A stretch of 34,520 nt of DNA from Thermoplasmatota archaeon. GTDB lineage: Archaea; Thermoplasmatota; Thermoplasmata; Thermoplasmatales; Thermoplasmataceae. This document shows, in pieces, positions 16,664 through 25,250 of this stretch. The first letter of the stretch is position 1, and each line of letters starts with the position of its first letter. A model generated the notes under the pieces. The model made no database searches. It had not been told where the DNA came from and saw only the letters and a program-made list of their open reading frames with translations. The stretch spans positions 1 through 34,520 of the forward strand of contig JAMCUH010000057.1 in the NCBI GenBank assembly GCA_023379435.1, read 5' to 3'. The position numbers and the translations under genes are program-made.

Positions 16664-17588
16664 TTTTAGGTGCACCCCCCAAGTAAAGAACAATAGCGGC
16701 AAAAGCCATGATAATCACAAGGAGAACAACTGAGGCTGAATATGCCCAGGGCCGGGTAATGGCAAGAGGATAGTATTCATAGATAAGTGTGTTGAGTAAT
16801 TTTGGCGAGTAACCTATTATCACCAAGGGGAGAGCAAAAATGTTGAATTCGCTGACACCTCTTATTATCAGGGCAACAGCCATGAGGGGAGCTATATTCG
16901 GTAAGGTTATATAAAAGAATCTTCTCAGCGGACCTGCACCATCCACTGCTGCAGCCTCATACATTGATGGGGAGAGAGAAGACATGCCTCCGTACAGGAT
17001 TAGTGCAATTAGAGGCGTGTTTTTCCAGAAGTCTGAAAACATGACAACACCAAGTGAACTCCACTTATTTGCGAACCAGTCTATGCCGTGAGTTGCTATA
17101 CCCTTAAGTCCAAGGGCAAGAAAAAGAGGTTTAAAAAGCATAACGAATCCATTTGCAAAACCTCCAAACGCCTGGAAAATAAGGCTGAAAACGTATGCAC
17201 TGACAACAGTGGAAACGCCGAACGGAATTATGACCAGAAGAGAAAAGAGTTTGTTTCCCTTAAACGGCTTCATCATAAGAGAAGCAAGGAAAAGCGCAAA
17301 AAAAAGTTGAATGAGAAGCGCACCGATACTTACAACAGCCGTATCCACAATGGCTCCATATATCCCGATCCCGGGCAGAGCATAGTAGTTTGACAGTGTT
17401 AAGGTATGCGTGTCATATTTAAAGAAACTGAATAATATCGCACTTCCAGCAGGAACAATCGCAAGAATAAAGACATATGCAATAGCAGGAAGAGCAAAGG
17501 AAAAGTAAAACAGGTCCTTTAATATATGAGATCTCCTTATTTTCCTTTCACTATACCCACCTGAGTCCGCCTCAGTGACATTCAACAT
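16653..17588 (-). CDS. Sugar ABC transporter permease, MalF-like
   Basis: This is the first membrane subunit of the transporter, 311 residues. A charged cytoplasmic N-terminus of about 25 residues precedes six hydrophobic segments. The EAA loop MYEAAAVDGAGPLRRFFYIT, followed by LPNIAPL, is a textbook match. With the next two genes it forms the permease-permease-ATPase operon; the binding protein is encoded separately on the other strand. The oxidoreductase gene lies 55 bp upstream on the same strand. A box AGATTAAGT (minus strand, 17620-17612) about 28 nt before the ATG could be this operon's own promoter. Confidence 0.92.
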   Translation of the reverse strand: MLNVTEADSGGYSERKIRRSHILKDLFYFSFALPAIAYVFILAIVPAGSAILFSFFKYDTHTLTLSNYYALPGIGIYGAIVDTAVVSIGALLIQLFFALFLASLMMKPFKGNKLFSLLVIIPFGVSTVVSAYVFSLIFQAFGGFANGFVMLFKPLFLALGLKGIATHGIDWFANKWSSLGVVMFSDFWKNTPLIALILYGGMSSLSPSMYEAAAVDGAGPLRRFFYITLPNIAPLMAVALIIRGVSEFNIFALPLVIIGYSPKLLNTLIYEYYPLAITRPWAYSASVVLLVIIMAFAAIVLYLGGAPKNGQ

Positions 17589-17611
17589 GAATTCTTCAAC
17601 GAATAAGCTGT

Positions 17612-17620
17612 ACTTAATCT
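17612..17620 (-). promoter_or_regulatory. Candidate TATA box of the permease operon
   Basis: On the minus strand AGATTAAGT is centred about 28 nt upstream of the first permease ATG. It is a weak match to the archaeal TATA consensus. Confidence 0.3.
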
Positions 17621-17643
17621 TTTTCTCCCAACATCATGCGTAC

Positions 17644-19302
17644 CTAAAGGAACAAATTCATGTTTTCCTGGATATAATGTAAAATCTTTGACCTTCCTGA
17701 CACCATGGCTTCCCTGATGTCATACTGGTTTTTCTCAAAATGGCTAACTGAATATCTATCCGTAATTGAATTATCGATGAACCTTACGCCCATCTCAATG
17801 GCATTTCTTGAAAAGGCCTCCCTCCTTGATCTGTCGAGGCCCTCAATGCTCCTCTTGGTCATGTAAACATCAGATGATAATGAGAGTCTCATTGCATCAT
17901 CCTGATATCTGTAAATATTGGAGTCAATGATTATTTTATCAGATTGTTTGATTTCTGGATATTCTACCAAGGGAAGACAGTAAAGTCCTTCACTGATGTA
18001 ATGATCGTTCAGTTCAATGGAGATACCAAGTTTCTGCATTACATGAGCATAATAATCAAGAAGCCTGCTAAATTCCTTCTTCTTTAATGGATCATAGAGA
18101 TCAAGGAGCTGCCCTCCTATCCTGTCATTCTTTTCGTGGATTGTCACTTTTAAACCACATTTTGTGCCATATATGGCAGCCTCCATGCCTTGAACTCCGC
18201 CTCCAATGATGTCTATCTCACCCTTAAAATTGTAAAAAGGAAGCGGTGTACTCTCGAACCCAGTCTCAGGGTTAACTGTACACCTTACCTCTCCATATGA
18301 AAGATCACGGCAGGCCTGGTTGCACCTGATGCATGGTCTTGGTATTACATTGGAGATTACCTTTTTCGGGAAGTACGGGTCTGCAAGAAGTGCTCTGCCC
18401 AGGGAAACAAAATCAGCCACAGATAAAACCAATTCAGCATCACTTTTTGATGTCACAGACCCCACAACTATTGTGGTTAAATTGGGTTTTCTGGGCATTC
18501 TCAGGAAGATATGTGTCCGCGGGGAATAGAAGGAGGCCGATGAACCAGGAGGTGAAAACCTCCCGGCAGAGAAATGAACATAATCAATGCCATTGAGTGA
18601 TTCAGCAACATTGATACCATAATCCGGGCCGTATCCACCCTCGTCGTCTTCATAGAGACTCAGCCTTATTCCTACAGGAATGGACACGCATTCTCTTATG
18701 CGGTCTATGATCTCCTGCGGAAACCTCAGTCTTCCCCTGAAATCTCTGCCGTAACTATCTTCACGGCGGTTAAGTGAGGGGGATATGAATTCCTGTACTA
18801 GGTAACCATGTGCCCCGTGTATCTCTATCCCATCAAAGTTTGCCCGCTCAGCTATCACTGCCGATTTGGCAAAATCATCCACAATCAAAGATATCTCATC
18901 TTCCGAAATCTCGTCAGGTATACCGCCGGGATAAGAAACAGGAGAAGGTGAAACCGCCCTTTCACCATGGCTTTTTAGCGCTTTTCCACCTGCATGAACG
19001 AGTTGTGCAAAGATCTTTGTGTTCCACCGATGTATCCGTTCAGTGAGACGCCTGAGTTTCGGTATGTAATCATCACTGAATATGCCAAGCTGGTTCCTTG
19101 ATCCCTTGGAATTAATGGGATTTATGTATGCATATTCCGTGATTATAAGGCCTGCTCCACCTTCTGCTCTTTTCTCCAGATACAACATATGATTTTCATT
19201 TGTATTACCATCAGGATTGGCAAGGTTAGAAATCATTGGCGCCATAACGAGCCTGTTGCGAATGTGAACATCCCCTATCTGTCCAGGTTCATCTATTTTC
19301 AT
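17644..19302 (-). CDS. Old-yellow-enzyme family NADH:flavin oxidoreductase / 2,4-dienoyl-CoA reductase-like
   Basis: The N-terminal part (about 1-320) is an FMN-binding TIM barrel of the OYE family: VMAPMISNLA near 20, EIHGAHGYLVQEFISPSLNRR at 160-180 with the active-site H162/H165/Y167, and SLGRALLADP near 300-309. Cysteines C324, C327, C331 and C341 form the 4Fe-4S motif of the FadH/trimethylamine dehydrogenase branch. A GGGVQG dinucleotide-binding loop (367-372) and IGGQL (395-399) begin the FAD domain. After that the sequence is weak and the protein ends at 552 residues, about 100 short of FadH, with no second nucleotide-binding glycine motif. The electron donor site is therefore doubtful. 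Substrates cannot be told from the sequence. Confidence 0.85.
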   Translation of the reverse strand: MKIDEPGQIGDVHIRNRLVMAPMISNLANPDGNTNENHMLYLEKRAEGGAGLIITEYAYINPINSKGSRNQLGIFSDDYIPKLRRLTERIHRWNTKIFAQLVHAGGKALKSHGERAVSPSPVSYPGGIPDEISEDEISLIVDDFAKSAVIAERANFDGIEIHGAHGYLVQEFISPSLNRREDSYGRDFRGRLRFPQEIIDRIRECVSIPVGIRLSLYEDDEGGYGPDYGINVAESLNGIDYVHFSAGRFSPPGSSASFYSPRTHIFLRMPRKPNLTTIVVGSVTSKSDAELVLSVADFVSLGRALLADPYFPKKVISNVIPRPCIRCNQACRDLSYGEVRCTVNPETGFESTPLPFYNFKGEIDIIGGGVQGMEAAIYGTKCGLKVTIHEKNDRIGGQLLDLYDPLKKKEFSRLLDYYAHVMQKLGISIELNDHYISEGLYCLPLVEYPEIKQSDKIIIDSNIYRYQDDAMRLSLSSDVYMTKRSIEGLDRSRREAFSRNAIEMGVRFIDNSITDRYSVSHFEKNQYDIREAMVSGRSKILHYIQENMNLFL

Positions 19303-19381
19303 CTACACCAGTTATGGAATCTTTTCAAATAGAATATACGTTGTTTTCTCAACATGAGGAGTAAAAAATATTATAAGAAGA

Positions 19382-19390
19382 TTTTTATAT
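19382..19390 (+). promoter_or_regulatory. TATA box of the LURP-one-like gene
   Basis: TTTTTATAT is centred about 25 nt before the ATG at 19412, again the leaderless arrangement. It lies in the 109-bp region divergent from the oxidoreductase gene. Confidence 0.55.
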
Positions 19391-19411
19391 GAGTGAACAT
19401 TCCCAACACCA

Positions 19412-20005
19412 ATGTCCAAAGCAGCATTGGATAATGTTACTCAAGCGCTCGAAGGAAACAACGAATTACTGATGAAGAAGAAAATGATAGCACTTGGAAA
19501 ACACTACACTGTTATGGATAAGGATCAGAGACCTCTATGTTCTGTACATCTTGACTGGGGGCAGAATATGGGAGGGGCTATGCTCTCATCTATCGGAGGA
19601 AAATGGCTAGGAAGGAGATCACAGTATCTTTATGAGGTAAAGGATAGTAATGATCAGCTGGCGCTTGAAATAAGAAAAGGCGTCGGTTCCTTCAGGTCTC
19701 AGTTTACGATAGTTGAACCTGAGGAAAATAAAAACATAGGTGTAATCTCATTGAAGAGGTCCCTAATAGGGGGAATGAGAGCTCAGTGGCTTGATCCTTC
19801 CTCTTCACAAGTGTTAATGCATACAAAGGGAAATGTCATAAGGAGAAAGTATGTTATTCTCGATTCGCAAAACAATGAGATTGCCAAGGTGAGACACAAG
19901 ATTATGGCAATAAGGGATGTCTGGCAGATATATCTGAATGCGCAGTCAAGCCATCTCAATGCAATGATATTCGCTACGATTCTTGATTTTGAGAAAGAAA
20001 TGTGA
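19412..20005 (+). CDS. LURP-one-related (Tubby C-terminal-like) protein
   Basis: The 197-residue protein has no membrane segment. It shows the beta-strand pattern of the LOR/LURP1 family (related to the Tubby C-terminal barrel): LLMKKKMIALGKHYTVMDKD at about 19-38, QYLYEVKDSNDQLALEIRK near 71-89, repeated short strands, and a C-terminal hydrophobic helix ending in ILDFEKE (the central helix of the barrel in relatives). Prokaryotic members have no settled function; lipid or phosphoinositide binding is known only for Tubby proteins. It is a single gene with its own promoter. The family call rests on visual similarity. Confidence 0.65.
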   Translation: MSKAALDNVTQALEGNNELLMKKKMIALGKHYTVMDKDQRPLCSVHLDWGQNMGGAMLSSIGGKWLGRRSQYLYEVKDSNDQLALEIRKGVGSFRSQFTIVEPEENKNIGVISLKRSLIGGMRAQWLDPSSSQVLMHTKGNVIRRKYVILDSQNNEIAKVRHKIMAIRDVWQIYLNAQSSHLNAMIFATILDFEKEM

Positions 20006-20184
20006 TTTTCTTAAAATTCTCATAATTTCTACGAGTTTTCCATGAAATCAAAATCCGTGGCATGGTAAAGAACTGATGCCTGCCTCATCACTTTATATAT
20101 GTTCCTGGAAGTTATTGTCATACTTCTGTTATCTGATAAGTTTTCAGTCCGATATGGTTTTCCAGGCTTTCTTGGATTCTCAGG

Positions 20185-20194
20185 TATAATTTAA
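20185..20194 (+). promoter_or_regulatory. TATA box of the lipocalin-like gene
   Basis: TATAATTTAA is centred about 29 nt before the ATG at 20219. A second TATA-like stretch at about 20091-20099 has no start codon at the right distance. Otherwise the 213-bp gap after the LURP-one-like gene shows nothing. Confidence 0.45.
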
Positions 20195-20218
20195 TAGTCT
20201 TTCATAGTATGCAGCAAC

Positions 20219-20647
20219 ATGAATGTGGAGGAAAAAATACTTGGTTGCTGGGCCCTCGAATCATTTACCTTTGATTTTTATAATGGAAACAGCATCACTC
20301 CTTTCGGAGAATCACCCTTGGGAATTTTGATTTACAATAAGTGTGGTTACATGAGTGCCAACCTCATGAAACCGGATAGGGTTAAATTTGCCTCCAATGA
20401 TCAGTCAGTCGCAACTTATAATGAATTATCTGATTCTGCAAATTACATAGGATATGCGGGAAAATATGTTATTCACGAAAATGAGATAATTCACCACGTA
20501 GAAACATCATATTTCCCGAACTGGGTTGGTACCTCTCAAAGGAGATTCTATTCCTTGTCTGATGATAAACTTACATTGAGCACGGAACCTCTTATGAATG
20601 GCGGCGTAAAGGTAGTTGCTAAACTAGTGTGGAACCGTATATTATGA
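20219..20647 (+). CDS. Lipocalin-like domain protein
   Basis: The 142-residue protein fits the small bacterial/archaeal lipocalin-like family: an opening GCWALESF, then a glycine-proline turn (GESPLGILIYNKCGYMSANL at about 31-50), then YIGYAGKYVIHENEIIHHVE near 75-95, then FPNWVGTSQRRFY and a DDKLTLST strand. Members are small beta-barrels. Their ligand is generally unknown, and some appear next to oxidoreductases. There is no signal peptide, so it is cytoplasmic. A T7 run after the gene (20674-20680) may terminate it. Confidence 0.75.
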   Translation: MNVEEKILGCWALESFTFDFYNGNSITPFGESPLGILIYNKCGYMSANLMKPDRVKFASNDQSVATYNELSDSANYIGYAGKYVIHENEIIHHVETSYFPNWVGTSQRRFYSLSDDKLTLSTEPLMNGGVKVVAKLVWNRIL

Positions 20648-20915
20648 ATCTAAATCTTTCAGTTTAAAATTCCTTTTTTTGGGTAACTGGAGAATCTTAC
20701 AGACTTTCCCACTAAGAACTTTCCTCAAATCCCGCATGTTTATCATTACGATCTGAATCCTTTGCATATTCATTTAAGTGTAGTGCTTCCTAAGATGAGT
20801 TATAGGCATCTAAATGGGCAGGGCGTCTTTGATTCCTTATCGTAATTATTCCGAAACACCCGAACGGGTTGATTGAATACCACCTAAAATTGGCAGAAAT
20901 AATCAGAAATATCTG
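20648..20915. other. Intergenic stretch between lipocalin-like gene and SDR gene
   Basis: It contains a T7 tract at 20674-20680, a plausible terminator. Apart from that I see no ORF with family features, no RNA fold and no repeat. Confidence 0.5.
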
Positions 20916-20927
20916 AAAATAATTTAA
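20916..20927 (+). promoter_or_regulatory. TATA box of the SDR-methyltransferase pair
   Basis: AAAATAATTTAA is centred 26 nt before the ATG at 20948. This supports that start over the out-of-frame ATG at 20943. Confidence 0.5.
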
Positions 20928-20947
20928 CCCAAGCACAATGTCATGGT

Positions 20948-21721
20948 ATGAATGGAAAGTTCCAGGGAAAGGTTGTGCTTGTAACAGGTGGTTCAAGGGG
21001 AATAGGGAAGGCCATTGCAGAAAGATTTTACACTGAAGGAGCAACAGTTGCAATTACCTATCTGAACCATTTTGAAGATGCAAAGGACCTATTAAGAAAA
21101 TATCCTGAAATTATGGTTGAGAAATGTGATGTTAGGGTGCGTACTTCAGTTAGTCATGCTGTAAATAGTATAGTTGAGAAAACAAAATCATTAGATCTGA
21201 TCATAAACAGTGCTGGCGTTATGATTACAGGAAAATTTACCGATTTTGATGAAGAGGTGTACCGAACGACGATGGATACTAATCTTAAGGGTATTATCTA
21301 CGTTGTTCTGGAAACCTTTCCATTCTTGAAGCGTTCGAAGAACGCTGCCATAATAAACATCGCATCCAATGCAGGCATAGGGACAGCCATGCCAGGAACT
21401 ACGTTATACGCCATTTCCAAGGCGGGCGTTATAATGCTGACCAAGAGGCTCGCTTATGAATTTGCAGATGACAGAATCCGTGTTAACGCGATTGCCCCAG
21501 GATGGGTTGAAACCGATATGACTGTGCAAGGGAAATCACAAGACGAAATTGATAACATTAAGAGATACTTCAAATCGCATTCAACAACCGGAAGGACTGG
21601 CGTTGTCCAGGACGTTGCATCTGCAGCCATTTATCTTGCCTCTGAGGAATCTTCATTCATGAATGGACAGGTGCTTGTTATTGACGGTGGCAGAACGGAT
21701 AATCTTACGCATTCCATCTGA
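20948..21721 (+). CDS. Short-chain dehydrogenase/reductase (FabG-like)
   Basis: This is a classical SDR of 257 residues. It has the cofactor loop TGGSRGIG (13-20), NSAG (87-90), N112, catalytic S140, Y154 and K158 (YAISK), IAPGWVETDM after strand 6, and a C-terminal FMNGQVLVIDGG. The segment after the second strand has no acidic residue at its end (TYLN), which favours NADP. The substrate cannot be inferred; 3-oxoacyl-ACP and sugar or polyol reductases share these motifs. The DNA methyltransferase gene starts 7 bases after its stop codon with no promoter between them, so they form an operon of unrelated activities. Confidence 0.9.
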   Translation: MNGKFQGKVVLVTGGSRGIGKAIAERFYTEGATVAITYLNHFEDAKDLLRKYPEIMVEKCDVRVRTSVSHAVNSIVEKTKSLDLIINSAGVMITGKFTDFDEEVYRTTMDTNLKGIIYVVLETFPFLKRSKNAAIINIASNAGIGTAMPGTTLYAISKAGVIMLTKRLAYEFADDRIRVNAIAPGWVETDMTVQGKSQDEIDNIKRYFKSHSTTGRTGVVQDVASAAIYLASEESSFMNGQVLVIDGGRTDNLTHSI

Positions 21722-21727
21722 TCAGTC

Positions 21728-23341
21728 ATGCCATACTCCAAAAACACCATCTATATTCCCCCATACAGTATAGGTAGCAATGAATCCATATCACTTGAAA
21801 AATTGCGTGATAATGACATAAAAAACATGATATTTTTTGACGAAAACCTGAAAGTCATGGGTAACCTCCTCAGAAAAGGGTTCGGAGGTAGCATTGACAT
21901 GATTTATATTGACCCTCCGTTCTTTTCTGAAAACATGTTCAGCATAAAGAACAGATCAGGTGAGCGTGCCTATGACGATAGATGGAAAAACGATATGCAG
22001 TCTTACTTGAAATACCTGGAAAAAAGGATAGTGCTAATGAAGGAACTCCTAAAGGATTCCGGCTCCATATTTGTCCACCTCGACTGGCATGCGTCGCATT
22101 ATGTGAAGGTAATGATGGATAGGATCTTTGGCATGTCGAATTTCAGGAACGAGATCATATGGCACTATTATATGGGAGGAAAATCAAAGAAGGAATTTGC
22201 GCGTAAGCATGATGTCATCCTTTATTATTCCAAAGGCAGGAAATGGAAGTTCAATCCGCAGAAAATAAAAAGAAGAATAGATTTTCTGCCAAAACTACCG
22301 CTTAAATCATCCACAGGTAATGCTTTGGAAAACACCTATTTCAAGGATGAAATTGGTTGGTATTCTGTCGTAACTGCAGATGACGTCTGGGATGTTCATG
22401 GTGTGTTCAATCTCGGCAGGGAATATTCAGGATACCCAACACAAAAGCCACTTGAGATCCTGGAAAGAATTATTGCAGCATCCACAGATAGTGGCGATAT
22501 CGTTGCAGACTTTTTTATGGGGTCAGGCACGTCAATGGTTGCATCATCCTCAATGGGAAGGCATTTCATCGGATGTGATAATTCATACTATGCTGTGACA
22601 ACGACCATAGAGCGTCTGATGAATCCAGATAAGATGAAATTCAAGGATCACTATTCGCAGGGGCGAAAGGAAGATTCATGCTTCCAACTTATGCTAAATA
22701 TGAGCATTCCCAGGAAAAGATTAGCATCTATTCTTCAAACGAAGACTCACTGTGAGGAAATGTTTCAAAGAAAAAATGATATTACATTTGATAATATCCT
22801 TACATCACTCACTAAAAAACTTGACCCTGCTCACATAATTTTAAGGGACAGACAACATCGTTTCAATATTTTCTCCAATAGATTTTTTATAGGCGGTGAA
22901 GAAAAAAATGGATTGGTAACGTATTTGTCGAAGGGAGAGGTCTGGACACTTAATATAAGGCAGTCACAGGATATCCATCTTTTCCTTTTTGGGAATTGTA
23001 ACCCCATTGGAAAAGGTGAAGATAACGCCGTTAACACTTTGAAAGTGGAGGATCTTTGTGAAAATTTATTCTTCAACACGGAAGAACTTCTCATCAAGTC
23101 ACTAAAGATACGAGAAGAACCAACAAATGTTTCCGTCAGTCCAGATCTAATATCTGTTGGGGTTTCCGGAAGAGATCAGTTGCCCGTTATTCTGAAATGC
23201 TATCCATATCATGAAAATGGTAAGTACAAAATGTCGCTTCCTGCAACGATGAAGAATGTAGAATGGATTTTTCAAAGGTTTTCCATTGGGTGCATAAATA
23301 TGGATATATACGTCAGGAGCCCTCTGAACCCCCACATGTAA
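21728..23341 (+). CDS. DNA methyltransferase, N6-adenine/N4-cytosine (beta class), without restriction partner
   Basis: This enzyme methylates an exocyclic amino group of A or C in DNA. Motif IV is IDPPFF (DPPF, 62-65) and comes before motif I, DFFMGSGTS (261-269), with YPTQKP (motif X) just ahead of it. That order defines the beta class, as in Type III Mod subunits. Residues 1 to about 310 form the catalytic domain. The remaining roughly 225 residues are not recognisable and may hold the target recognition domain or a partner interface. The ATG follows the SDR gene by 6 bases, with a TGATC ribosome-binding element. No endonuclease, S subunit or Res helicase is next to it, so it looks like an orphan methyltransferase. 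The sequence specificity is unknown. Confidence 0.85.
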   Translation: MPYSKNTIYIPPYSIGSNESISLEKLRDNDIKNMIFFDENLKVMGNLLRKGFGGSIDMIYIDPPFFSENMFSIKNRSGERAYDDRWKNDMQSYLKYLEKRIVLMKELLKDSGSIFVHLDWHASHYVKVMMDRIFGMSNFRNEIIWHYYMGGKSKKEFARKHDVILYYSKGRKWKFNPQKIKRRIDFLPKLPLKSSTGNALENTYFKDEIGWYSVVTADDVWDVHGVFNLGREYSGYPTQKPLEILERIIAASTDSGDIVADFFMGSGTSMVASSSMGRHFIGCDNSYYAVTTTIERLMNPDKMKFKDHYSQGRKEDSCFQLMLNMSIPRKRLASILQTKTHCEEMFQRKNDITFDNILTSLTKKLDPAHIILRDRQHRFNIFSNRFFIGGEEKNGLVTYLSKGEVWTLNIRQSQDIHLFLFGNCNPIGKGEDNAVNTLKVEDLCENLFFNTEELLIKSLKIREEPTNVSVSPDLISVGVSGRDQLPVILKCYPYHENGKYKMSLPATMKNVEWIFQRFSIGCINMDIYVRSPLNPHM

Positions 23342-23373
23342 ATTTTAAGATAAGTTAATATGAATAATGCAAT

Positions 23374-23380
23374 GGAGGAA
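23374..23380 (+). promoter_or_regulatory. Strong Shine-Dalgarno site of the two-TM protein
   Basis: GGAGGA stands 6-7 nt before the ATG at 23386, the strongest ribosome-binding site in this part of the window. It fixes that start rather than the internal ATG at codon 11. Confidence 0.6.
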
Positions 23381-23385
23381 GGATT

Positions 23386-23616
23386 ATGACAGACACATCC
23401 TCACATGGAAAAGGTATGCGAACACTCATCACTGTTGTTGTTGGCATAGTTCTTCTGGTACTTGGAGGATATTTCATGGGCCTAGAAATAGCAGCTGCCC
23501 TTAGTCATATCAATGGCGACCTTCTCATTGCCGGTTTAATCATATTTTTCATTGGTATAATATTGCTGGCAATGGAGATTTCCCGGATCTTTCACAAGAG
23601 AGATCAAAAGCAGTGA
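23386..23616 (+). CDS. Small two-TM membrane protein
   Basis: The 76-residue protein has hydrophobic segments at about 13-35 and 46-66 and a basic C-terminal tail (RIFHKRDQKQ). No family is recognised. The strong SD, the clean hairpin-like membrane topology and its place between two well-supported genes argue that it is real. Confidence 0.7.
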   Translation: MTDTSSHGKGMRTLITVVVGIVLLVLGGYFMGLEIAAALSHINGDLLIAGLIIFFIGIILLAMEISRIFHKRDQKQ

Positions 23617-23619
23617 ATC

Positions 23620-23629
23620 TTAATTAAAA
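23620..23629 (+). promoter_or_regulatory. TATA box of the Gfo/Idh/MocA gene
   Basis: TTAATTAAAA is centred about 23 nt before the ATG at 23647, consistent with a leaderless transcript. Confidence 0.45.
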
Positions 23630-23646
23630 GGCAGCAATTACAAATC

Positions 23647-24612
23647 ATGAAGATTGCTGTTGTTGGATGTTCTGGATTCGGAGAGAGGCATTTAAAGGCT
23701 TTAAATGAAACCGATTTTGAAATATACATTTATGAGAGAAAGCCAAAAATAGCGGAAGAGCTGATAAAGAAATATAAAATACTTGAAAATTTTGAAACTT
23801 ATGATGCCCTTCTATCATCAGATGTTGAAGCTGTTGATCTCGTTCTTCCACATGATCTGCATGAAGAATTTGCAATAAGGGCGCTTAGGTCCGGGAAGAA
23901 TGTTATTGTGGAAAAGCCAATTTCCACAGATCTTAAAAGCGCGATGAAAATGGTTTCTGAGGCAGAGAAGCAAAATAGATACCTCATGGTTGCGGAGCAG
24001 TATCATTTTGATCCGACAGTGAGAGCCATAAAAAAAGCTATGGATTCAGGTATCATAGGGAAACCTTTACATGCCATTATAAGGGATCAGAGATCAGTTA
24101 AGCAGAAGGGCTGGAGATTAAGCGCCTCAAGTATGGGAGGCGGTTCACTTATAGATGGCGGAGTCCATTACCTGGATGTTGCAGTTAGTCTATTTGGAGA
24201 ACTTTCTGTCGTGAGTTCAACGGCAACAAGGGGCAATTCTGGCATAGAGGGAAATGACACTTACAGTGCGATCCTAAAAAACAACAGTGATTTAACATGC
24301 ACATTCTTCTACTCATGGAGTTACATGGATCCACCTATTGTTCCAAGTATAGAAGTCATGGGTGACAGGGGTAGCATATATGAAAAACCTGAAAGCAGGA
24401 GCATAAAACAAAGTGAGGGTAAATGGACACCTTTTGGAGACATTGTCATAGATGGAAAGGATGTTCCAGTGCAGTATGAAGACATATTTATAAATGAGTT
24501 CAGGGAATTTGAGCACTCGATTTATTCTGGTGAAAAGCCATATTTTCTTTCATCATATGCCATGGAGGATCTGAGGCTTGCCCTTGAGATAGAGAAAAAG
24601 GCAGCTGAATGA
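23647..24612 (+). CDS. Gfo/Idh/MocA family oxidoreductase
   Basis: This is an NAD(P)-dependent sugar or cyclitol dehydrogenase of 321 residues. The Rossmann loop is VGCSGFGERH (G7, G10, G12). The family lysine is in EKPIS (E89-K90-P91). The catalytic region GGGSLIDGGVHYLDV has D170, H174 and D177 (the DxxxHxxD pattern). The C-terminal half has the mixed beta-sheet domain that forms the dimer. The substrate cannot be read from the sequence; relatives act on glucose, inositol, xylose or UDP-sugars. It appears monocistronic. Confidence 0.88.
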   Translation: MKIAVVGCSGFGERHLKALNETDFEIYIYERKPKIAEELIKKYKILENFETYDALLSSDVEAVDLVLPHDLHEEFAIRALRSGKNVIVEKPISTDLKSAMKMVSEAEKQNRYLMVAEQYHFDPTVRAIKKAMDSGIIGKPLHAIIRDQRSVKQKGWRLSASSMGGGSLIDGGVHYLDVAVSLFGELSVVSSTATRGNSGIEGNDTYSAILKNNSDLTCTFFYSWSYMDPPIVPSIEVMGDRGSIYEKPESRSIKQSEGKWTPFGDIVIDGKDVPVQYEDIFINEFREFEHSIYSGEKPYFLSSYAMEDLRLALEIEKKAAE

Positions 24613-24638
24613 GGAGTATTTTCAGAAAAATCCGACCA

Positions 24639-25250
24639 TCATGACACAAGTGAGGATTCAATCTGGAAATTGGAATGAGAGTATGAACCTGCAGGAAACA
24701 GAAAACCGATGTAAAACGTAAGTGTCTGGCTACCTGCGGATATGTCGATGGAATAATGGGAACCTGTCTTAATATCAATTGCTGTCTGCGATGAAATATT
24801 TTGCATGGTAATCACAGATCCAGGGTGAGATATATACATTTCAGAGGTCCCCATGCATGTCGCGTTTGAAATACTCAAATTGAATACGCCTCCATTGGCC
24901 AGTGCGGAGGACGATATGGTCAGGATTAACTCGTCCAGCTCGTATACATTCTCGTTTAACTGTGACACAATTATGGAGCCATTCAGCATTTCATTCCTGA
25001 ACATAATACTACCTGAGCCAGCACTTTTCATCTGTCCAACAACAGCAGGATCGGATGTCTGTAAAGACGGATTCCACCTTATTATGGAACAGGAAGAAGT
25101 GTAATTTGACCCTGGAGCATAATAAAAAACGGAAGACACATCGTTCCCCTTAATCTGGAAGTTACCTGTGATCATAGAACCAGCAATGACCGTTGCAGGA
25201 ACAACAGTTGCTACGATTATTGCAAAAATCACAAGGTTGCGTCTCGTCAT
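24639..25250 (-). CDS. Anchored or secreted protein of unknown function
   Basis: The 203-residue protein starts MTRRNLVIFAIIVATVVPAT, a positively charged tip and a membrane or signal segment (about 5-26) without a lipobox. The rest is polar, rich in Ser, Thr and Asn, with several N-x-S/T sequons, two Cys, and a beta-strand-like pattern (one more hydrophobic stretch near 178-188). It resembles the small beta-sandwich exoproteins of acidophilic archaea, but I do not recognise a family. A GGAG site lies upstream (about 25261-25265) and a TATA-like GTTATATGAT on the minus strand at about 25298-25289, so a short leader is likely. Confidence 0.7.
   Translation of the reverse strand: MTRRNLVIFAIIVATVVPATVIAGSMITGNFQIKGNDVSSVFYYAPGSNYTSSCSIIRWNPSLQTSDPAVVGQMKSAGSGSIMFRNEMLNGSIIVSQLNENVYELDELILTISSSALANGGVFNLSISNATCMGTSEMYISHPGSVITMQNISSQTAIDIKTGSHYSIDISAGSQTLTFYIGFLFPAGSYSHSNFQIESSLVS

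Noticed and set aside
20648-20947. Possible small RNA or gene in the gap before the SDR
   Set aside because: Apart from a T7 tract and the SDR promoter I found no stem-loop of note and no ORF with a start signal.
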